Below, piece after piece: positions 1 to 8,119 of a stretch of 53,476 nucleotides of DNA (position 1 is the stretch's first letter; each line of letters begins with the position of its first letter). The notes under the pieces were generated by a model. That model was not told where the DNA came from, ran no database searches, and saw only the letters and a program-made list of their open reading frames with translations. The DNA is taken from contig JAFIGH010000026.1 of NCBI GenBank assembly GCA_020831525.1, positions 1-53,476 on the forward strand, in the 5' to 3' direction. The position numbers and the translations under genes are program-made. Source of the DNA: Opitutales bacterium. Its GTDB lineage: Bacteria; Verrucomicrobiota; Verrucomicrobiia; Opitutales; Oceanipulchritudinaceae.

Positions 1-47
1 GCGGGCTGTGCAGTCTGCGCGATTTGAAGAAGGATGTGATCGGGTAG
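1..47 (+). CDS. 3' end of a RAYT-like transposase (partial)
   Basis: Only the last 14 codons and the TAG stop of this gene are inside the window. They encode GLCSLRDLKKDVIG, exactly the C-terminus of the complete RAYT-type transposase at 35696-36949. Over the first 50 bases the two loci differ at only two positions (8 and 23), and both changes are silent; similarity fades just after the stop. The rest of the gene lies upstream of the window, so catalytic motifs cannot be checked. This is most likely a second family member about 36 kb away on the same strand. Confidence 0.75.
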   Translation, partial: GLCSLRDLKKDVIG

Positions 48-71
48 CGGCGGAGGCAGGGAAATGAGGAT

Positions 72-112
72 GCAAAGAAAGTGCCGCGGCCTCCCGAAGG
101 AAACCGCGGCAC
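72..112 (-). terminator. Rho-independent terminator of the lipoprotein gene
   Basis: Read on the minus strand, a perfect 9-bp stem GTGCCGCGG/CCGCGGCAC (81-89 and 104-112) is followed by TTTCTTTGC. It lies about 30 bp downstream of the stop codon of the lipoprotein gene at 145. The stem could also stop plus-strand transcripts arriving from the transposase, but no U-run follows in that direction. Confidence 0.7.
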
Positions 113-144
113 GGAAAACAGAGAAACGTGCGGACCGGCGCCGG

Positions 145-582
145 TTATTCGTCGCGAATGTTGTCCAGCTCTTCGCGGGCGTTGTCGTAGGCCTCGGTCA
201 GCCGGTTCCAGCCGTCGCGCATGGCGTCGCCCGTGGCGTCGCGCCCGTCCGCGAGGGTGGACTGAAATCCTTCCCATGCGTCCTCCAGTTCCGACATGGC
301 GTCGTCGAAAGCGGATTGACCGGAGGCACCAGCGTCATCGGCTTCTTCGCGAAGGTCGGACAGGTGATCGGCAAAGCGGTCGCGCTGTTCCTCGTAGGTC
401 GAGCGAAGTGTGTCGGCTTGTTCGCCCATGTAGTCGCGTGTTGTTTCCGCCCGGTCCTCCATTTCGTCGCGGAGGTCTTCGTAGTCGCTGTCCTCGCGCT
501 CGCCGCACGCGGTCACGGTCAAGAAGACGGCAGCTGCTGTGGCGGCTGCGAGGAGGCGTTTGAGAGTTCTTTGAGTATTCAT
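145..582 (-). CDS. Small acidic coiled-coil lipoprotein
   Basis: A 145-residue protein with an N-terminal lipoprotein signal: basic start, hydrophobic stretch, then a VTAC lipobox with the lipidated cysteine near residue 26. The mature part is strongly acidic and helical, rich in Glu, Asp, Arg and Gln in a heptad-like pattern, with no recognisable catalytic domain. It resembles small periplasmic coiled-coil lipoproteins that brace or space the envelope, but I do not recognise a named family. It is transcribed alone, with its own terminator. Its upstream region faces the DUF1328 gene on the same strand, about 180 bp away; stress-type membrane proteins of that kind often sit beside small lipoproteins, so a shared envelope-stress role is possible but unproven. 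Confidence 0.75.
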   Translation of the reverse strand: MNTQRTLKRLLAAATAAAVFLTVTACGEREDSDYEDLRDEMEDRAETTRDYMGEQADTLRSTYEEQRDRFADHLSDLREEADDAGASGQSAFDDAMSELEDAWEGFQSTLADGRDATGDAMRDGWNRLTEAYDNAREELDNIRDE

Positions 583-763
583 AGTGTTTCGTATTTGGTT
601 TTAGGTTTGTGTTTGCGATATTTGGTGATCCGCGCCGTGTGCTGTGTATTTGGCGTCGGGCAGGTCCGTCGGGCACGCTCATACGGACGGGGCACGCTTC
701 TTTAGCCGCAGGCAGACCGTCAAGGCGTCCTCCAGTCCCGTTCTTACGTCGGGGTCGTTGATT

Positions 764-937
764 TCACACCGGCGGTCGCCGCCGTCCGAGTCCAACGATA
801 AGGGACACGATGAACAGGACAATGAAGATGAAGAAGAGGATTTGGGCGATGCCCATGGAGGCCTCGGCAATTCCTCCGAAGCCGAATACGGCCGCGAGAA
901 TGGCAATGATGAAGAATATGGCTGCCCAATATAGCAT
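764..937 (-). CDS. DUF1328 / UPF0391 small membrane protein
   Basis: A 57-residue protein starting [14 protein letters not shown], with a central [14 protein letters not shown] loop and a second hydrophobic helix before a basic tail (GRRRPPV). This is the typical layout of the DUF1328 (UPF0391, YtjA-like) family: two transmembrane helices joined by a Gly-rich turn. A good ribosome-binding site, AAAGGAG, lies seven bases before the ATG, which supports the start. The biochemical function of the family is unknown; members are often small stress-related inner-membrane proteins. It is easily missed because it is under 60 codons. Confidence 0.9.
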   Translation of the reverse strand: MLYWAAIFFIIAILAAVFGFGGIAEASMGIAQILFFIFIVLFIVSLIVGLGRRRPPV

Positions 938-1310
938 AGTAGCTCCTTTCGTTTGGTTTAATTTATGGCAATGGCAGATCGGCCGGCCAACAACTCCGGG
1001 TTCGTCCCGCAGCCATGCGGGAAGTCCATGAGTTCCCGGCTGAACGCGTAGTAGTTAACGTCCACAGGCTTCCAGATGGCAAACAGATGAACGCGTTTTT
1101 TTGCATTGGACGCTGGCATGAGTGAATATTTCGGCAAAAATGGGTTGGCTATTCGACCGCACGCGGGGGGTATACCGCCTTCGGTTGAACGGCGTACCGC
1201 ATTTTGCACGGTGCCGCCGGTGCCGATGCTCGTGCGAATCCAACCTTGCCAGAGGTGCCTCATCCGTTCCATGAAAAGATCTTTTCTTTAACAATTGCGC
1301 ATACTGACCA
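938..1310. other. Intergenic region between the DUF1328 gene and rpiB
   Basis: No convincing gene is seen in these 373 bases; the open frames present lack family features or a ribosome-binding site. The stretch must hold the promoters for the divergent genes on each side. A possible sigma-70-like element for the rpiB side is TTGCAT near 1101 with GAATAT 17 bases further on, but this is weak. Confidence 0.4.
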
Positions 1311-1772
1311 ATGAACAGCAAACGGATTGCACTGGGCACGGACCACGCTGGCTACGCCTATAAAGAGCGCCTCAAGGCGCACTTCAAGGCGCTTGGGCAC
1401 GCGGTCATCGACTTCGGCACGGACTCCCCTGAGGCCTGCGACTATCCCGACTTCGTCTACCCGGCGGCTCGCGCCGTGGCCCGCGGCGAGGCCGATCTCG
1501 GTGTTGTTTTCGGCGGCAGCGGCAACGGTGAGACGATTGTCGCCAATAAAGTGCCGGGCATACGCTGCGGACTTTGCTGGAACCGCGAGAGTGCGCGCAT
1601 GACAAAACTCCACAACAACGCCAACGTCATTTCCATCGGTGCGCGCATGGTGCCGGAAGACGAGGTGTGCCCCATCGTCGATACCTGGCTGGCGACGGAG
1701 TTCGAGGGAGGTCGACACGAGGCGCGCGTCGCCAAGATCCACGCGGGCGAGACCACCGCCGCCGGAAGTTGA
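1311..1772 (+). CDS. rpiB: Ribose-5-phosphate isomerase B
   Basis: A 153-residue member of the RpiB/LacA/LacB family, which interconverts ribose 5-phosphate and ribulose 5-phosphate in the non-oxidative pentose phosphate pathway. The N-terminal GTDHAGY motif (residues 9-15), the GSGNGE loop (69-74) and HNNAN (101-105) are all present, and the length is normal for the family. Enzymes of the E. coli type have a catalytic Cys in the active-site region. This protein instead has the GSGNGE loop seen in actinobacterial RpiB, where Glu is proposed as the base. The start MNSKRIALG places the DHAG motif at the usual distance. It stands alone, upstream of the peroxiredoxin gene. Confidence 0.93.
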   Translation: MNSKRIALGTDHAGYAYKERLKAHFKALGHAVIDFGTDSPEACDYPDFVYPAARAVARGEADLGVVFGGSGNGETIVANKVPGIRCGLCWNRESARMTKLHNNANVISIGARMVPEDEVCPIVDTWLATEFEGGRHEARVAKIHAGETTAAGS

Positions 1773-1980
1773 TCCGCCTTTGGGCGATACACTGGCCATC
1801 CAAGTTCAACTGAGAGGGCCAAGGCAACACTGTGCAAGGGGCGACGGTCGCGAAGAAGGATGCGGTTACGGCATCGGATGGCAGGAAGGCACCGGTTGTT
1901 GCACCGAAATTCAGCGCGCACGGAAGAAAACCGCTTGCGCCGCTTGTCGGGCGGGCTGGGCGGGAATAGAGTGCGCTTTG

Positions 1981-2520
1981 ATGAAAATCTTTCCTTCACC
2001 GAAGCGGGCCGTGATGTCTGCCTCCATCCTTGCACTGATCATGATACCTGCGTTTCTTTTCGGGCGTTCCAATGCCCTTGAGGCCGGTGCCGAGGCGCCG
2101 CGCCAGACTGTGACTATCGAGACGGGCGAGACCGTCGATCTGGCGGAGGCCTATGCCGCCGGCCCGGTTCTCGTCTATTTCTACCCGCGGGCGGACACGC
2201 CGGGGTGCACGAAGCAGGCCTGCAACCTGCGTGATCATTTTACGGAGCTGGAGGAGAAAGGTGTGAAGGTCTTCGGCGTGAGCACCGACATCGTGGAGCG
2301 GCAGGCGGCTTTTAAAGAAAAGCACAACTTGCCGTTTTCGCTTGTGGCGGACACGGAGCGCGAGCTGGGCAAAGCGTTCGGTGTAGGCAGCGCGATGCCG
2401 GGATTCTTCAGCCGCCAGACCTTTCTTGTCGTTGACGGTAAGATCGCGTGGCGTGATCTCTCGGCTTCGCCCGCTTCGCAGGCGCAGGATGCGCTCGCTG
2501 CGCTGGACACAGCCCGCTGA
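1981..2520 (+). CDS. Exported Bcp/PrxQ-type peroxiredoxin
   Basis: A 179-residue thiol peroxidase of the AhpC/TSA family, BCP (PrxQ) subgroup, which reduces hydroperoxides using thioredoxin-like donors. The peroxidatic cysteine is Cys76 in PRADTPGCT, with a second cysteine five residues on (Cys81, KQAC), the arrangement of BCP enzymes that form an intramolecular disulfide. Residues 1-35 form a signal peptide or anchor (basic start, SILALIMIPAFLFG), so the enzyme probably works in the periplasm. The frame stays open upstream to 1639, but ATG 1981 gives the signal peptide and the normal domain size. The next gene is glutaminase, 93 bp away on the same strand. Confidence 0.9.
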   Translation: MKIFPSPKRAVMSASILALIMIPAFLFGRSNALEAGAEAPRQTVTIETGETVDLAEAYAAGPVLVYFYPRADTPGCTKQACNLRDHFTELEEKGVKVFGVSTDIVERQAAFKEKHNLPFSLVADTERELGKAFGVGSAMPGFFSRQTFLVVDGKIAWRDLSASPASQAQDALAALDTAR

Positions 2521-2613
2521 GCCGGTACAGGCCATCCACTCGGAGGGATATCGCCGCTTGACCCGGGGGACCGGTTGCTCTGCCATGGGTGGCGGAGTGC
2601 CTCCGAGCCCGCC

Positions 2614-3555
2614 ATGAGCCACCCGTTCCCGTACAGTCTCGAGACCGTCGTCGACGAAGTCTTCCTCGAAGCCGCCGCCGTGGATGACGGCGATGTGACG
2701 ACCTACATTCCAGAGTTGGCGCGCGTCGACCCGGCGCTCATCGGGCTCTCGGTGTGCGACGGATCGGGAGCCTTCGTCGAGCGCGGTGACTCCGGGCACT
2801 ACTTTACCCTGCAATCGATTTCCAAGGTGCTTGGCTATGCGTGTGTGCTGGAGATTTTCGACGACGAGACCATCGCGCGGCACGTTGGGGTGGAACCGAC
2901 GGGAGAAGATTTTGACTCAATCATCAAGCTGGACCGGCACAAGCGCCCCTTCAATCCGATGGTCAATGCCGGGGCGATTGCTGTGACGGATTTATTGCTC
3001 ACCCGTTTTGGCGGGGAGGCCGTTGAACAGACTCTTGCGTTTTTCGCGCAGCTGCTGGGCAGAAAAGACCTTGTTATCGACGAGGCGGTCTACGAATCCG
3101 AACAGCGCACCGGCGAGCGCAACCGCGCCATTGCGCACCTTCTGAAAAACTTCGCCATTCTCGAGAATTCCGTGGAGGAAGTGCTCGCGCTCTACTTCCG
3201 GCATTGTGCTGTGCAAGTGACGACGGGCGACCTCGCCCGCCTCGGCATGACGCTTGCGAACGGCGGCTGCACGCCGGGTGGCGGCGATCCGGTCCTTTGC
3301 CCGGAAACACTGCGCAAACTGCTGAGCGTGACCCTCACTTGCGGGATGTACAACTACGCCGGCCAGTGGGTCTACGAGGTCGGTTTCCCTGCCAAGAGCG
3401 GCGTATCCGGCGGTATGCTCGGAATCGTTCCGGGACGCTACGGTATCGGCGTGTTTTCACCGCGCGTCGACGAAAAGGGGAGTAGTCCTCGCGGTGTGTG
3501 CGTGCAAAAGCGCCTCTCCGACCGCCTCAACCTACACATGTTCGCGCCGGACTGA
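2614..3555 (+). CDS. glsA: Glutaminase (serine-type, GlsA family)
   Basis: A 313-residue glutaminase that hydrolyses L-glutamine to L-glutamate and ammonia. It belongs to the beta-lactamase-like serine hydrolase fold. The nucleophile motif is SISK (Ser68 and Lys71) in FTLQSISKV; NPMVNAGAI follows near 117-125, then GERNRA, CGMYNYAG and GVSGGMLG near the C-terminus, all diagnostic. An upstream ATG (2575) would add 13 residues with no family match, so the ATG at 2614, which starts MSHPFPYSLE, was chosen. No signal peptide is visible, so it is cytoplasmic. A short GC-rich inverted repeat (3554-3569) overlaps the end of the gene and may be a weak terminator. Confidence 0.92.
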   Translation: MSHPFPYSLETVVDEVFLEAAAVDDGDVTTYIPELARVDPALIGLSVCDGSGAFVERGDSGHYFTLQSISKVLGYACVLEIFDDETIARHVGVEPTGEDFDSIIKLDRHKRPFNPMVNAGAIAVTDLLLTRFGGEAVEQTLAFFAQLLGRKDLVIDEAVYESEQRTGERNRAIAHLLKNFAILENSVEEVLALYFRHCAVQVTTGDLARLGMTLANGGCTPGGGDPVLCPETLRKLLSVTLTCGMYNYAGQWVYEVGFPAKSGVSGGMLGIVPGRYGIGVFSPRVDEKGSSPRGVCVQKRLSDRLNLHMFAPD

Positions 3556-3569
3556 GCCGGAACCGGCTC
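3554..3569 (+). terminator. Stem-loop at the end of glsA
   Basis: A perfect inverted repeat GAGCCGG-AA-CCGGCTC overlaps the glutaminase stop codon. No run of T follows, so it is at best a weak or factor-dependent terminator or an mRNA 3'-end stabiliser. Confidence 0.35.
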
Positions 3570-3918
3570 CGCCTCTGCCAACGTCGGACGGATATGCGGC
3601 TGGATCGCGGGAGCACGGTTCTTCCGCATCCGCCGGATCGGCTGCGACCGGCAGAGCAGACCGTCAACCACCGTTGGTTCGCTCGTCGATTGCCGCTTTG
3701 TCCGCCATTGGTCGTTGGTCGCCGCCGCGCACGTGGCAATGGAGGGAGCGAAAGAGTTACGTAACGCGGCAGCGGGGGTGCGTTTCGCGACATGCCGAAG
3801 CAGAGTGCCGCGTGTTCTATCCTACTCATCGATTGTATTGATTGCTCGGTTGCAGCTTCCGCTTGCGCGGTCGCAGATCACCGGACAGTCGGCGATTCGA
3901 AGCAACATCCACCAAAGA
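3570..3918. other. Intergenic region upstream of the beta-helix protein
   Basis: About 350 bases without a supported gene. The frame of the beta-helix protein is open through part of it (from 3715), but that extension would precede the signal peptide and looks non-coding. I see no clear promoter or repeat. Confidence 0.4.
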
Positions 3919-6900
3919 ATGAAAGAAATGCGCCCGAAAACAAAACTCCTGCTCCTTGCTCACCTCGTCGCCGCCGCGGCGGCGGCCCACGGCCAGACCG
4001 TATTGACTCACGCAACCTGGTATGCCGAATCATCGGCGGATACCGGGGTTGTTCTCGATCCAGGCGAAAACAGTATCGAAGTGACCAACACATCAGGAAG
4101 TCATGCGCGGGCGGGAGGCGTGGCCGCATTGGACCTGCCGGTATCCCTAGACAGCGCCGGTGACTACATCGAATTCGTCGGCGAGTATTCGGGTTCCATC
4201 GGGAATAATGAGAACTACTCCATCCGCGTGGGCTTCTATAATGCGGAAGGTCTGACCATCGACGCCGACTTCCACGCGGACATGGATTCCCTTGTCGGCC
4301 ATTTCGGCGGTGTGGCGACCCGTTCCACGGAGGGCGCGCGCAGCGGGATTCTCTCCCATGCCTCCGGAACAAGCTATGTGTTGGGGCTGGACGCGGCGAA
4401 TGCTTCGGGCAACGGCGTTTCGCTCATCGGTGATTGGTCAACCGAGATTTCAACCGGAGTGCGGACGATCACATTCCGGATCGAACGCCTCGCGGGCGAT
4501 GTGCTCGAACTCTCCCTCGACGACGGCGAACTCCTTGCCCTCACGCGTACTCAGGATGTCTCTGAAGCGCCGGTCGTTGCCTACGATACGGTCGCGGTGG
4601 GGTTTGCTCTGGGGGACAACGCAAGCGCCGACTTTTCGGATATTCTGGTGACGACAAACGCGTCCGCCCCGAGTCGCGGCGCACGCGCGACAGTGGATTT
4701 GTCGGTTATCACAGGATGTGATGAAAGTGTCTTCCCGTCTGTTTTTGACACGGAGATCTATGTCGATCCCGCCGCCGGGGACGATGCCAATGACGGGCTT
4801 TCGCCTACGACGGCGGTACGCACGCTCCAACGTGCCGGGCAGCGCGCGCTCGAACACAATGCGCTCGATGAAAGCGTGCGCGTGAACCTGCTCCCGGGCC
4901 ATTATGATGACGAGGACGACTTCATGGATCTGCTTGCGGGCGGCACGGCGCAGCCGATTGTCATCGAAGCAACAGAGCCAGGGAGCGCCATTCTTTACGG
5001 TTCCGACGTGTGGACCGGCTGGACCGACGAAGGTAGCGGGGTCTACTCGAAGCATTGGTCCCACAACTGGGGGCCGACCGACGAGTCATGGGTTCCGGGC
5101 TGGGTCAAGGCCGACAGCAGCGGCAGCCAAGTGGACAACGAGCTGCTGCAAAGGCGAGAGCAGGTGATCATCAACGGGAACATGCAATTGCAGGTGCTCT
5201 CGTCGGGCGATCTTGTTTCGGTGAATCCGGTCAACGGCGAGGGGACCTTCTTTGTCGATGAGGAAAACGACCGGATCTACGTGGCGCCGCCTCCCGGAGT
5301 CGATCCCGACACCGACCTCGTCGAGGTGTCGGTCCGGCCCGTTTCCATGCGTGACGCCGGAAACCGTCCGGAGAACGTATTCTTTATCGAGCGGGACAAC
5401 ATCGCGCTCATCGGTATTGTGGCGCGGCATCATGCCCTCGGCGTACGTTCAGTCGCGGCCCTGCGTAATGCGTCGAACGTTCTCATTGAAAACTGCGACT
5501 TCAGCTACACGCCGTGGGCCGGTCTCGATTTTTCGTTTGGCGTGAACCAGAATATCACCGTACGCAACAGTGTCTTCAACTGGAACGGCGGTCTCGGCAT
5601 TGTCGGCGGCGGCGATGGACTCAAGAATCTGGTTATCGAGGACACGGTGCTCAACTGGAACAATATGCGCGGTGAATCGGCCGGGACGACGGGGTGGGGC
5701 ACCGCAGGTATCAAACTCGCCAAGACGCACGACGCCCGGCTCACACGCGTGACGGCCAACTGGAACCGCGCAAACGGCATCTGGCAGGATCTGGAGGGGA
5801 AGAACATGGTGTGGGAAGAATGCGTGGCCGACTACAACCGACGCTATGGAATGGATTTCGAGGTACTGCAGGGGCCGCTCCTCCTGCGCGACTCCCGTTT
5901 CGTCAACAACCGTGCGTGGCAGATTGCTATCGCCGCCACGCAGGACCTGACCATCGACGGGATCGTGGCGTGGCGCGACACCGAAGGCGCGGTCGAGTTT
6001 TCCTCCAACCGGCAAATCCGGGGGAGTCTCTCCGTCTGGCAGCAGTCGCGCACGGAGACGGATTGGGATACCGGTGAACCGCTGTATTTGCTGCCTCTCT
6101 ACACAACGATTGTGAACAGCGCCTTCCGCGAAACGGACGGCCGGCTCTACAACCGGTGGGGATCGGGCTCCGGGGGTGATCCGGAACTGACCTACGAAAA
6201 CTGGATTGGTACCCTGTATTCAAACTTCAATCATTTTTACAAGGCCGATATGTCGTTGGCCAACGGCAACGCCGACGATGATCCCGCCGAGTGGATGTTT
6301 AACAATAAAAACAACCAGCGCCGTCCTCTCGACTCGACACCGGGATACAATGACTTCTGGCGCAACTTTTCCGGTGAGGCTGACGGTGTGTTCCAGGATC
6401 TGGACTCCACCGTGGGGGATTTTGCTCCCGATGACCGTCTCGTGCTTCTTCCCGCGCGTCCCTCGGATCTGCTCGCGCAGGCCGTCGATGAGACGGAGGT
6501 TTATCTCCAGTGGTCCGACAACAGCACGAACGAGGATACCTATGTTGTTGAATACAGCGACGACGGCGGAGCCACGTTTTCCACCGCGGCTACCCTGCCC
6601 GCCGGATCCACGAGTGCGACAGTGAGCGGCCTGACCGGCGGCACGGGCTATGTTTTCCGTGTGCTTGCATCGAACACCGCGGGCGCGTCGCAGCCGTCGT
6701 TCGGTGCTTTCGTGTCGACGCCCGCACCTCCGGTTTTCTCAGTCGCGGGAATCGCTTTTGCGATCATTGACGAGGGCAACGGCTATTTTCGGCACGAAGC
6801 CACTGTGACAGTGGTCGACGAAGACAGCAGCCCGGTCGAGGGCGCGTGGATCGAGGGAAGTTTCACCTCCGGATGGACGGGCTCCGCCGGTGCGACATCG

Positions 6901-7026
6901 AATGCCCAGGGGGAGGCGGTGATTGTCTCCGCCTCGTTCAAGCCGGCGTTCTGCGTCGATTTCGCGTCGCATCCCGACAAGGTCTACGATCCGGACGGCA
7001 ACAGCGTGTCTTGCTCCGGTGAGTGA
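3919..7026 (+). CDS. Secreted right-handed beta-helix protein with FN3 domain
   Basis: A 1035-residue exported protein. The start at 3919 gives a signal peptide (MKEMRPKTKLLLLAHLVAAA, ending near AHGQT). Residues about 20-240 are a beta-sandwich-like region of LamG or carbohydrate-binding type. From about residue 280, YVDPAAGDDANDG begins a long right-handed parallel beta-helix, with repeated Asn-rich turns (NASNVLIENCDF, NITVRNSVF, NLVIEDTVL) to about 700. A fibronectin type III domain covers about 847-935 (RPSDLLAQAVDETEVYLQW onward), and a final Ig-like domain has two cysteines. Such proteins are often polysaccharide lyases or glycan-binding surface proteins; no catalytic residues can be assigned. 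It is a single gene with a convergent neighbour. Confidence 0.82.
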   Translation: MKEMRPKTKLLLLAHLVAAAAAAHGQTVLTHATWYAESSADTGVVLDPGENSIEVTNTSGSHARAGGVAALDLPVSLDSAGDYIEFVGEYSGSIGNNENYSIRVGFYNAEGLTIDADFHADMDSLVGHFGGVATRSTEGARSGILSHASGTSYVLGLDAANASGNGVSLIGDWSTEISTGVRTITFRIERLAGDVLELSLDDGELLALTRTQDVSEAPVVAYDTVAVGFALGDNASADFSDILVTTNASAPSRGARATVDLSVITGCDESVFPSVFDTEIYVDPAAGDDANDGLSPTTAVRTLQRAGQRALEHNALDESVRVNLLPGHYDDEDDFMDLLAGGTAQPIVIEATEPGSAILYGSDVWTGWTDEGSGVYSKHWSHNWGPTDESWVPGWVKADSSGSQVDNELLQRREQVIINGNMQLQVLSSGDLVSVNPVNGEGTFFVDEENDRIYVAPPPGVDPDTDLVEVSVRPVSMRDAGNRPENVFFIERDNIALIGIVARHHALGVRSVAALRNASNVLIENCDFSYTPWAGLDFSFGVNQNITVRNSVFNWNGGLGIVGGGDGLKNLVIEDTVLNWNNMRGESAGTTGWGTAGIKLAKTHDARLTRVTANWNRANGIWQDLEGKNMVWEECVADYNRRYGMDFEVLQGPLLLRDSRFVNNRAWQIAIAATQDLTIDGIVAWRDTEGAVEFSSNRQIRGSLSVWQQSRTETDWDTGEPLYLLPLYTTIVNSAFRETDGRLYNRWGSGSGGDPELTYENWIGTLYSNFNHFYKADMSLANGNADDDPAEWMFNNKNNQRRPLDSTPGYNDFWRNFSGEADGVFQDLDSTVGDFAPDDRLVLLPARPSDLLAQAVDETEVYLQWSDNSTNEDTYVVEYSDDGGATFSTAATLPAGSTSATVSGLTGGTGYVFRVLASNTAGASQPSFGAFVSTPAPPVFSVAGIAFAIIDEGNGYFRHEATVTVVDEDSSPVEGAWIEGSFTSGWTGSAGATSNAQGEAVIVSASFKPAFCVDFASHPDKVYDPDGNSVSCSGE

Positions 7027-7142
7027 GGCGCCGGGGTCCTGCGGCTGCGGGCGGATTATTGACCCGTGCGGTAAATTCCGTCGGGTCTTGGCGCGCTGAT
7101 TTTGCTCCGGGCTGCGGCGAATAGCACCAGAAAGCCGCGTGC

Positions 7143-7316
7143 CTAGCGGCGACCGTGGCCGGGCATGCCGGGCACGGTGCCTTCCCACGGGGCGGGCTGG
7201 CTCCACGGGATTTCCTGTTTGTCCGGATCTTCGTCGGCGATGGTGCGGCATCCGCTCAGGGCGAGACCGGCGCCGAGGAGGAGGGCGGAGCTGAGGATGA
7301 GGAAAAAGCGTTTCAT
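7143..7316 (-). CDS. 57-residue lipoprotein
   Basis: A very short protein, MKRFFLILSSALLLGAG onward, with a clear lipobox (LSGC, Cys23) and a Pro-rich, Gly-rich mature tail of about 35 residues. Its ATG overlaps the TGA of the upstream coiled-coil gene (ATGA), so translation is probably coupled. Small entericidin-like or envelope lipoproteins have this shape, but no family is recognised. The coupling suggests that it works with the membrane coiled-coil protein. Confidence 0.75.
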   Translation of the reverse strand: MKRFFLILSSALLLGAGLALSGCRTIADEDPDKQEIPWSQPAPWEGTVPGMPGHGRR

Positions 7317-8038
7317 GGGGTGACGACTAGGGCATAGCCCGAGCCTTTGGCAAGCGTTTGTCCCGTTTCGCGTTCGAGGACGTGCGCGATGGCCCAGTCT
7401 TCCCGGACGTCGGCGAGACGGAGGCGGGCGAGGGGGCGGTTGTCGCGCTGGAGGAGAACGATGCGGTCGGGCGCGAGGCCGTCGCGGCGGCCCCGGTTGA
7501 CGGCGACGACATCGCCGCGGTCGGAGACGCTGAGGATGTCGACGGAGGTGGCCGCTGCCGTCGCCGCCGGGCTTCGGCGGGCTTCGGCAAGTTGAGCGCG
7601 GAGGTCTTCGATTTCGCGTTCGAGTTCCTCGCGCTCCTCGTTGGCGAGCGGGGGCGGCTGGGCACGGGCTTCGAGGAGTTCGCGCCGCAGGCGGGCGGCT
7701 TGGTCGCGGGCACTTTGTTTGTCGGCTTCGAGCGCGGCGACGGATTCACCGAGCTGGCGCGCCTCCAGTTGCGATTGACGGAGCTGCGCGGAGAGGTTGG
7801 TCACACGCGCTTTGGAGGCGGCGAGTTCGCGGTCGAGTTCGCCGAGGCGCCGTTCGGCGTCGGTGCGCCGCGCCTCGCTGTCTTCGGCGTCGGCGCGGGC
7901 GTCGGCGAGCTGTGCCCGGAGGTTGTGGACTTCGCTCTCCAGCTCGCTGATACTGGCGGCAGCGGAAAATTGCAGGTAGGCTGCCCCGCCGAGGATGATG
8001 AGAGCGAGGACGGATGCGCCGATGGCCCAGAGTTTCAT
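7313..8038 (-). CDS. Membrane-anchored coiled-coil protein
   Basis: A 241-residue protein. A single N-terminal transmembrane segment (residues 4-25, IGASVLALIILGGAAY) is followed by a long coiled coil (about 32-155, heptads rich in Glu, Arg, Ala and Leu). A small C-terminal beta domain (about 165-241) contains VDILSVSDRGDVVAVN and GRRDGLAPD, a pattern like that of FlgT-C or other barrel domains that begin with VxxVxxxxVxxNxGxxxGL. It probably spans the periplasm from the inner membrane. The gene lies 81 bp downstream of pgi and overlaps the following lipoprotein gene by 4 bp. Its function is unknown. Confidence 0.75.
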   Translation of the reverse strand: MKLWAIGASVLALIILGGAAYLQFSAAASISELESEVHNLRAQLADARADAEDSEARRTDAERRLGELDRELAASKARVTNLSAQLRQSQLEARQLGESVAALEADKQSARDQAARLRRELLEARAQPPPLANEEREELEREIEDLRAQLAEARRSPAATAAATSVDILSVSDRGDVVAVNRGRRDGLAPDRIVLLQRDNRPLARLRLADVREDWAIAHVLERETGQTLAKGSGYALVVTP

Positions 8039-8119
8039 GGTGATACGGGGTTTCGCCGAGCGGCGGGACGGGAATTAGAGAGAAGACAGCCGGAAACCGT
8101 ACGGCGTGCGCGCCGCGGA

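Noticed and set aside
81-112. REP/BIME element near the end of the first RAYT gene
   Set aside because: The hairpin is followed by a T-run on the minus strand just after the lipoprotein gene, so an ordinary terminator explains it; no similar hairpin was seen near the second RAYT gene.
958-1339. Open frames on the minus strand between the DUF1328 gene and rpiB (up to about 104 codons)
   Set aside because: No family features, no ribosome-binding site and composition unlike the neighbours; treated as intergenic.
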